Source: Actinomucor elegans
Taxonomy: Eukaryota > Mucoromycota > Mucoromycetes > Mucorales > Mucoraceae
Assembly: GCA_026027325.1 (NCBI GenBank)
Contig: JAMSLZ010000016.1
Location: 558,001-622,000 of the forward strand
Direction of reading: 5' to 3'
DNA: 64,000 nt
A program made the translations under genes and the position numbers. Under the pieces are notes generated by a model. The model saw only the letters and a list, made by a program, of their open reading frames with translations, did no database searches and was not told the DNA's origin. Numbering within the stretch: position 1 is the first letter of the stretch; each line of letters begins with the position of its first letter. Positions 59,054 to 64,000 of the stretch are shown here, in pieces.

Positions 59054-62026
59054 ATGGGCAAAGTTTCCTCTTCTGCTACACCATATAAATATACTTGCGC
59101 TACTTGTTTGAGGCCATTCAAAACTGTTAAAGCTAGGAGTAATCACTATAGCCATAATCGTGATCATAGAAAACAAAGGGTCGTCCAAACGCAAGAAGCT
59201 AGCATTCCTGTCCAAGGTGAGTTAACAGATATATTACTAAAGCTTTTAATTTAACAATATACCTTGTTTGAAATAGAGCCTACTCCAATTGCTTACAACG
59301 TCAAATCCTCGGATCAAAACCTTTTCACCAATACGGAATTAAATAGCATCCAATTGAGAGATATTTGCGACACGTATGGTATTCCTCGAGAGGCTCAAAG
59401 AGAACTTGTCTATCTAATGCGTACCATAATCAAAAACAATGAAGAGAGCCGTAAAACCGATGGATTGGGTATGTATCTATTCAAATAGAGTTAAAAAAAA
59501 AGTACTTATCAGCTTTTATTCCCATTATATATAGGTTACCTACCATCCACTCTCATGTTCCCTGATACCTTGGATCGTACTCTTAAAGCAAAAACCAATA
59601 TTCAATGTCATTTTCATGATGTCTGCGTCAATGGTTGCATGCTGTTTGAAAAGGAAGATATAGAGACTATTCAATGTAAAAACCCTGCTTGTAAAGAAAA
59701 TCGCTTTGATGATCATGGTAAACCTCGTCGCTCTATGAAGATGCTTCCTATTGGTGAACAAGTCGCTCAAATGCTTGCGAATGCAAAGACAAGAGACTTG
59801 ATGAAATACCGCTACAACTATAAATCAACTGACGGTGAATATAAAGATTACTTTGATGGTGCAGCATACAAGTACTTTAAGGATAATAGCATTCTGTTTT
59901 CCGGTGAAGATGATGTCGCAATGGTTCTTTTTGTCGATGGTTTCTGTACTAGCAAGAATCATAAAGGGGACAAGTTAACAATCATCCATCTCTTGAATAT
60001 GAACATTCCCCCAGAATACCGCTACCAAGACGAATACATGCTTCAATTGGCGATCTTGCCAGGTCCAAACTACCCAAAGTACATGCATACCTTTTTAAAG
60101 CCTATTATTGATGAGTTTCATGCTCTGTCTACCAAAGGCATGCTTGTACAAAAGGATGGTGTAATTGTTTGTCAAGCTAAAGTCAACTTGGTGATGGCTA
60201 CTGGTGATCTTCCTGCTGCAGCTGAGCTTGCAAATCATATTGGTCATATGGCTACGTTTGGTTGCCGTATTTGTCGTGTCCAAGCTGAACGTCATGATTA
60301 TCATAATTGTTTTTTAACGATCGACAATGAGATCAGAAGCAGAAACGATTTCATTTCCCCAGATGCAGCGAATGTAAGTACTATAATCAGCATTAATCTT
60401 TACAAGTTTTTAACATTTCTTTTTCTTTTTACCTCATAGAGCTACAGTATCAAGTCTGCAACACCATTTGCAATACTTCCCAGTTTTACTGGCGCTACTT
60501 TTTTTGGTTTAGACGAAATGCATCTTCTCGGACAAGGTATCGCTCAACACGTATTCAATATGCTGACAGTCGACATGGGTAAAGAGTACAATGCAGCAAG
60601 AAAAACTCGATATAAGCCCAATGAAGATGAATTGAGTGATGCCCGATTGAAGTCTGCTGATGAATGGCCGTATACTTTCTATATTCCAAAATTATCGCTC
60701 ATCAAAATTGGTAAACTTGTTGAAGCTTCTAGAGCCACTGTACCGACATCCTTTTCATCCAAATGGGAAGATCCAATTATCAAGAGTGGTGGCAAACGTG
60801 CTGTTGACTGGATTGATATTTTCTTATATATGATTCCCACCTTGTTCGTTCCTGAATTGATTCAAGAATCCGCTAAGAAACCATTGATTCATCTGACAAA
60901 AGCTGTCGCATTGGCTCTTAAATGGGAACTTTCTATTGAAGACCTTATTCTGATGGAAAGGTAAATATATTTTTTTTGTACTCATAAATCTAGTTTACTT
61001 ACATACTTTCCAAAGATATATCAAAGAATGGCAAGAATTTTTGTTGGCAGAAATCAAGGCAAAGCGTATTCATTCCGGTGTATTCAAGCCTGTTCAACAC
61101 TACCTTTCGCATATAGTCTATATGATCAAACAACAAGGTGTGTTGAGAGCATATTCCGCCCGATCAATGGAAAGAAGCATCGGAAAATACAAAAAGCTCA
61201 TCAAGTCAAAGGTTGATGCTGGCGCAAACGCTGGTAATATCTTGGAAAGACTCATAACGCGTAATCATATAAACAGCCAGACTTGGGATGTTCATACTGA
61301 GCTTGACCTGATCACTCCTCGAAAATACAGCGAATCCACTTTCAGGAATAACCCTTCTGGTGATGCTAGTGATCCACAATTATGGGCTCCCTTTAGTAAT
61401 ATTTCAGTGGATACTCTTCCCTTTGGTGTCTCCACTCAAACTTTTTTGAAGGCGCTATTGCATTACTATCGCCGTACTGAAGCAAATGGTGTAAATATTG
61501 CTGAAATTGATTCGTTGAATAGTATTTCCATCGCTGGTCGTGCCTGGGCATATGGCAATGTATATACGTCTACCATGTATAAAAGCCATATAAATGAATA
61601 TCGTCGAGGAAACAATTACGTGATGATCACTGCCAGCTACTTGAAGTAAGTAATTAGCTCAAGAACAAAAACCTCTTTGATTAACCAACCTTTGTTAATA
61701 GTCGAAATAATTCCATTCGTGAAAGCTGGTTCATTGGTTCTATCGTTTTCTTTTTCGAGCATTCATTCAATGGTAGACCACAGTATTTGGCTTTGGTTGA
61801 TTTAGCGAAAAAGAATGCAACTACCAAATATGACAAGACTATTGCTTTGGTTGAGCTGCACAGTAGCGGTGCACACAGTTACGCTGTCTGTCGGTTTGAA
61901 GATATTGTTGCCAGTGTAGGTCTTGTGCGTTCAAGTGAATCTAATGAGAAAGAGTTCAAGATCATCTCTCATCATATATTTAAACAAGATCTAGAGCAAA
62001 ATGCTGGCATATTAAGTCGTTTGTAA
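59054..62026 (+). CDS. tnp2-type (CACTA/Plavaka) transposase
   Basis: Six exons (59054-59216, 59277-59468, 59535-60373, 60440-60960, 61016-61645, 61702-62026) give 889 residues, all junctions in frame. An N-terminal C2H2-like finger (CATCLRPFKTVKARSNHYSH) probably binds DNA. A second Cys cluster is at CQ/CHFHDVCVNGC to CKNPACKEN. The catalytic core has VLFVDGFCTSKNHKG (first Asp), GCRICR after HMATF, and DEMHLLGQGIAQHVF (second acid region), the order typical of tnp2/Plavaka transposases in fungi. No stops or frameshifts. Assignment to Plavaka rather than strict EnSpm is by overall pattern and remains tentative. Confidence 0.85.
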
Positions 62027-62765
62027 ATAGCATGAAGACAAGAGCAAAAAGCGTTTTATTTTGAAATAAAATTGTTCTCTGAATTGATTATGTATTTAAA
62101 CCACCGAAAATAATATAAAGCTTCCCTCCAAAAGGACTTCATCATAATATAGCAAAAGTAAAATAGGTATTTACACTTTCTGTAGTAGATATAAACTATA
62201 GATAATTTAACTCGTTTTTATATATCATGTTATTAATTCGAGAGAAAGGTATTAGCAATCTTGCAACAGAATGTAAAAACATTTCTTAATCAAAAATTTA
62301 ACCCATTTCCCTGATGTTTAAGAAATTATTTCATAATATCAGAAATATAGAACCAGGATAACCCAAGTTATACAGTTCTATATTCATCATTCAATAATGT
62401 TAATTGACTATTTAGTTGCTCCAGTTAATCTTTAAAACCAAATGTAAAATATGATTAATGCTCTTGTTTATCTTTATAGTAAAATTAGTTTATTATCAAG
62501 CAATGCGGATTAATTTTCCAACAGACAGCAAAAATGTTCATCGATTGTAGTTTTCTAGCACCTAAAAAAACGTGCATGTTTTTGAAGCTTTCGATCGTCA
62601 TTAAGAATTCTATCATAATCATCAATTACTCGAAAGTCCAAAAACGAACGCGTTTTTTTGTAGTTTGAGAAGTGGATATATGATTTTGACAATAAATCAT
62701 CTAGTTAAATAACCGCCTAGCAATAATGACTAAGATTACTGGCAATTAATAATCGCTACTTGACC

Positions 62766-62885
62766 TATTTTTTTTTTTACACAATAATTTATCTCTTTTT
62801 TTACGCAATATATTTCTTTTTTTTTACGCAATGTATTTCTTTTTTTTTTAACGCAATGTATTTTCTTTTTTTCTTTCTTTCTTTC
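62766..62885. repeat. Tandem T-tract plus ACGCAATGTATTTC repeat
   Basis: Four imperfect units of about 26-32 bp, each a T tract followed by AC(G/A)CAAT..TATTTC, ending in a CTTT microsatellite. Confidence 0.8.
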
Positions 62886-63399
62886 TTTATTCTATAATTT
62901 TACTAAACATAAAATTGAGTAAATTAGACACTTAATGGCAGCTCATTCTTAATGTCATTCAGCATTTTAAATACACAGCTATTAGCCAAAGGCTAAATCA
63001 CGGCAATGAAAGTGCTCAGCTTATTAAATGGAACTAGCGATTCGTTCTTGTTTCCAAAAGAGTAATTTACAAGAGAATTTTTTGCAACCTGACCTGTATA
63101 AGAGACTTTTCAACGAATAATAAACGCATTTGAAAGACAATTGTTCAACATTATTTTTGACAAACGTTGAAATTAAACGTTTCTAGGAATTTACATAAAA
63201 GATCGTTGAAACGAAAAGCAGAGTTCATTTTAGTAAATAAAATAAACGAGGATTATGTTGTTGCGTACAAGCATCAGAATTTCATGTACTCATTTATAAG
63301 AAGTTTGCAAGATTTGGCTTTCATCGGCAAAAGACAAGAATACATAAAAATTGTTTGCAAATAAAATGGAGTTCAGGCTTTTCTTTCTTATTGTCAATT

Positions 63400-63622
63400 T
63401 ATGTTATAATATTGACTAAACCCATAACATTATTGTCTGCTTTCCACTAATATTAGGAGTAACCACTAATAAATGAGCAAAGCACTGTTAATTGCGCAGC
63501 CATAGAAAATAATTGCTCTAATTTCATTGGTTCGCAGATTATTATTAGTAGGTAAATCTATAGTATTAGTAGGTAAATGATAATAAAATCGTCGTTTTAC
63601 CACATAATATTATGGGTAGCAC
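63400..63622. repeat. Right subterminal repeats of the CACTA-like element
   Basis: Copies of the AATATTA(T/G)G(G/A)GTAA-type motif at about 63404, 63449, 63541, 63561 and 63604, in both orientations, related to those at the left end. Confidence 0.7.
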
Positions 63623-63642
63623 ACAATATTTTCGCCATAGTG
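63623..63642 (-). repeat. Right terminal inverted repeat
   Basis: A 20-bp perfect inverted match to 56263-56282. Confidence 0.95.
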
Positions 63643-63646
63643 ATTA
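63643..63646. repeat. Target-site duplication ATTA, right copy
   Basis: Matches ATTA at 56259-56262. Confidence 0.85.
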
Positions 63647-64000
63647 AAGTCCATGTTCAAGCGTTGATTGATACGAGTAGTTTCACCGTCAGCAGTTTCG
63701 ACATGTCTTTCAGGGATTGGTTGTATATCATTTAAAGGCGTATATTTGATCAATCGAGGGTTCACATAATTACAACTAGCTCCACAATCGAAAAGGATGG
63801 ATATGGGTTGGTTGTGATACATGCCACGATATAAGGGTAAATGAGTAGCAATTGCATTCAGCTCCATCAGATGTTTAGTATCAGCTTTCAGCGAACTATC
63901 GTCCAACTCAAAGTGGTCAGTTGTAGAGGCACTATTATCATTGTTACTTTTGGGAAGTAAGACGTTATCAGAATAGGGGGTTAAAGAATCATTATGTTCA
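63643..64000 (-). CDS. Ty3/gypsy retropepsin segment (partial; continues beyond window)
   Basis: The frame is open from the window edge to the insertion point. It contains the aspartic protease active site as LFDCGASCNYVNP (a DxGA variant of the DTG/DSG motif, with Cys) and the flanking ETADGETTRINQRL strand typical of retropepsins. The frame joins the RT-integrase part at 56258 once the DNA transposon is removed. Upstream gag lies outside. Confidence 0.85.

Larger units (their letters stand above)
62027..63622. other. Right non-coding part of the transposon
   Basis: About 1.6 kb, strongly AT-rich. It contains a T-rich tandem repeat (62766-62885) and right subterminal repeats (about 63400-63622). 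A 65-codon frame at 63167 is not convincing. Confidence 0.6.
56263..63642 (+). mobile_element. Complete 7,380-bp CACTA/Plavaka-like DNA transposon nested in Ty3 pol
   Basis: Both ends carry the same 20-bp terminal inverted repeat, CACTATGGCGAAAATATTGT, starting with CACTA. ATTA is duplicated at both flanks and the disrupted Ty3 frame is continuous once the insert is removed, which fixes the boundaries to the base. Inside are a tnp2-type transposase gene (59054-62026, +) and a divergent second gene (58648-57566, -). Repeats built on AATATTATGGGTAAA occur near both ends. Both genes look intact, so the copy may be recent. Confidence 0.92.
52040..64000 (-). mobile_element. Ty3/gypsy LTR retrotransposon, interrupted, 5' part outside window
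   Basis: The minus-strand element comprises a protease segment (64000-63643), then RT-RNase H-integrase (56258-52320) and a probable 3' LTR. It is split by a DNA transposon at 56263-63642. Removing that insertion and one copy of the 4-bp duplication leaves a single open frame, so the retroelement was coding-intact when hit. The gag-side part and 5' LTR lie beyond the window. Confidence 0.85.

Noticed and set aside
63167..63364. A 65-codon + frame near the right end of the DNA transposon
   Set aside because: Lies in the subterminal AT-rich region, with no splice context or family; probably chance.
1..64000. CRISPR array, bacterial operons, rRNA genes
   Set aside because: No direct-repeat/spacer pattern, ribosome-binding sites or rRNA motifs; the window is eukaryotic throughout.

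Overview
The window reads as an early-diverging fungus, most likely a Mucoromycota/Mucorales species. Intergenic DNA is AT-rich. Almost every gene is cut by many short (about 50-70 nt) GTAAGT...TAG/CAG introns. The gene set is a fungal core: a Diaphanous-type formin, FAR11/STRIP, CAF-1 large subunit, SKI2, the Golgi RING ligase TUL1/DSC1, TBC1D5-type RabGAP, mitochondrial OCT1, PAN1 and the H3K4 methyltransferase SET1. The assignment rests on gene architecture and recognised families; no database search was possible.

Layout. 1-3376 (+) 3' part of a formin gene with repeated FH1 mini-exons and a terminal DAD. 5006-6930 (+) fungal KCH-type potassium channel. 7105-8828 (-) steryl-ester-type lipase. 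10546-13927 (-) FAR11/STRIP, divergent from 14106-16778 (+) CAF-1 p150. 18592-23138 (-) SKI2. 23785-24155 (+) a small probably lipidated protein. 24476-26043 (-) DMT/TPT-type transporter. 26044-28280 a gene-poor stretch with a Tc1/mariner relic and a diverged inverted duplication. 28281-30965 (+) TUL1/DSC1. 31098-34183 (-) TBC1D5-like RabGAP. 34255-36689 (-) OCT1. 37796-40251 (+) short PAN1. 40271-41793 (-) BAHD acyltransferase. 41902-42911 (-) IAH1-type esterase. 43878-44342 two candidate short genes. 44739-48483 (-) SET1.

From about 48.5 kb to the end the window becomes a transposon nest. A Tc1-like element (49691-about 51109) starts with a strictly 22-bp-periodic array. An inverted pair of LTR-like sequences (about 51650-51925) follows. 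Next is a tRNA-Ile(AAU) gene, with a Ty3/gypsy retrotransposon starting only about 8 bp from its 5' end. The Ty3 element is split by a complete 7,380-bp CACTA/Plavaka-like DNA transposon (56263-63642) that has a perfect 20-bp terminal inverted repeat, a 4-bp ATTA target duplication, an intron-containing tnp2-type transposase and a second, unknown, divergently transcribed gene. This nest, with its subterminal repeat arrays and the unknown accessory gene, is the most novel part of the window.

Most host genes are housekeeping and do not form one pathway, although several concern actin and endocytosis (formin, PAN1), membrane traffic (TUL1, TBC1D5) or chromatin (CAF-1, SET1). Three genes use extremely small exons: SKI2 and SET1 end in 9- and 10-nt coding exons, and the IAH1-like esterase carries its catalytic serine on a 15-nt exon.
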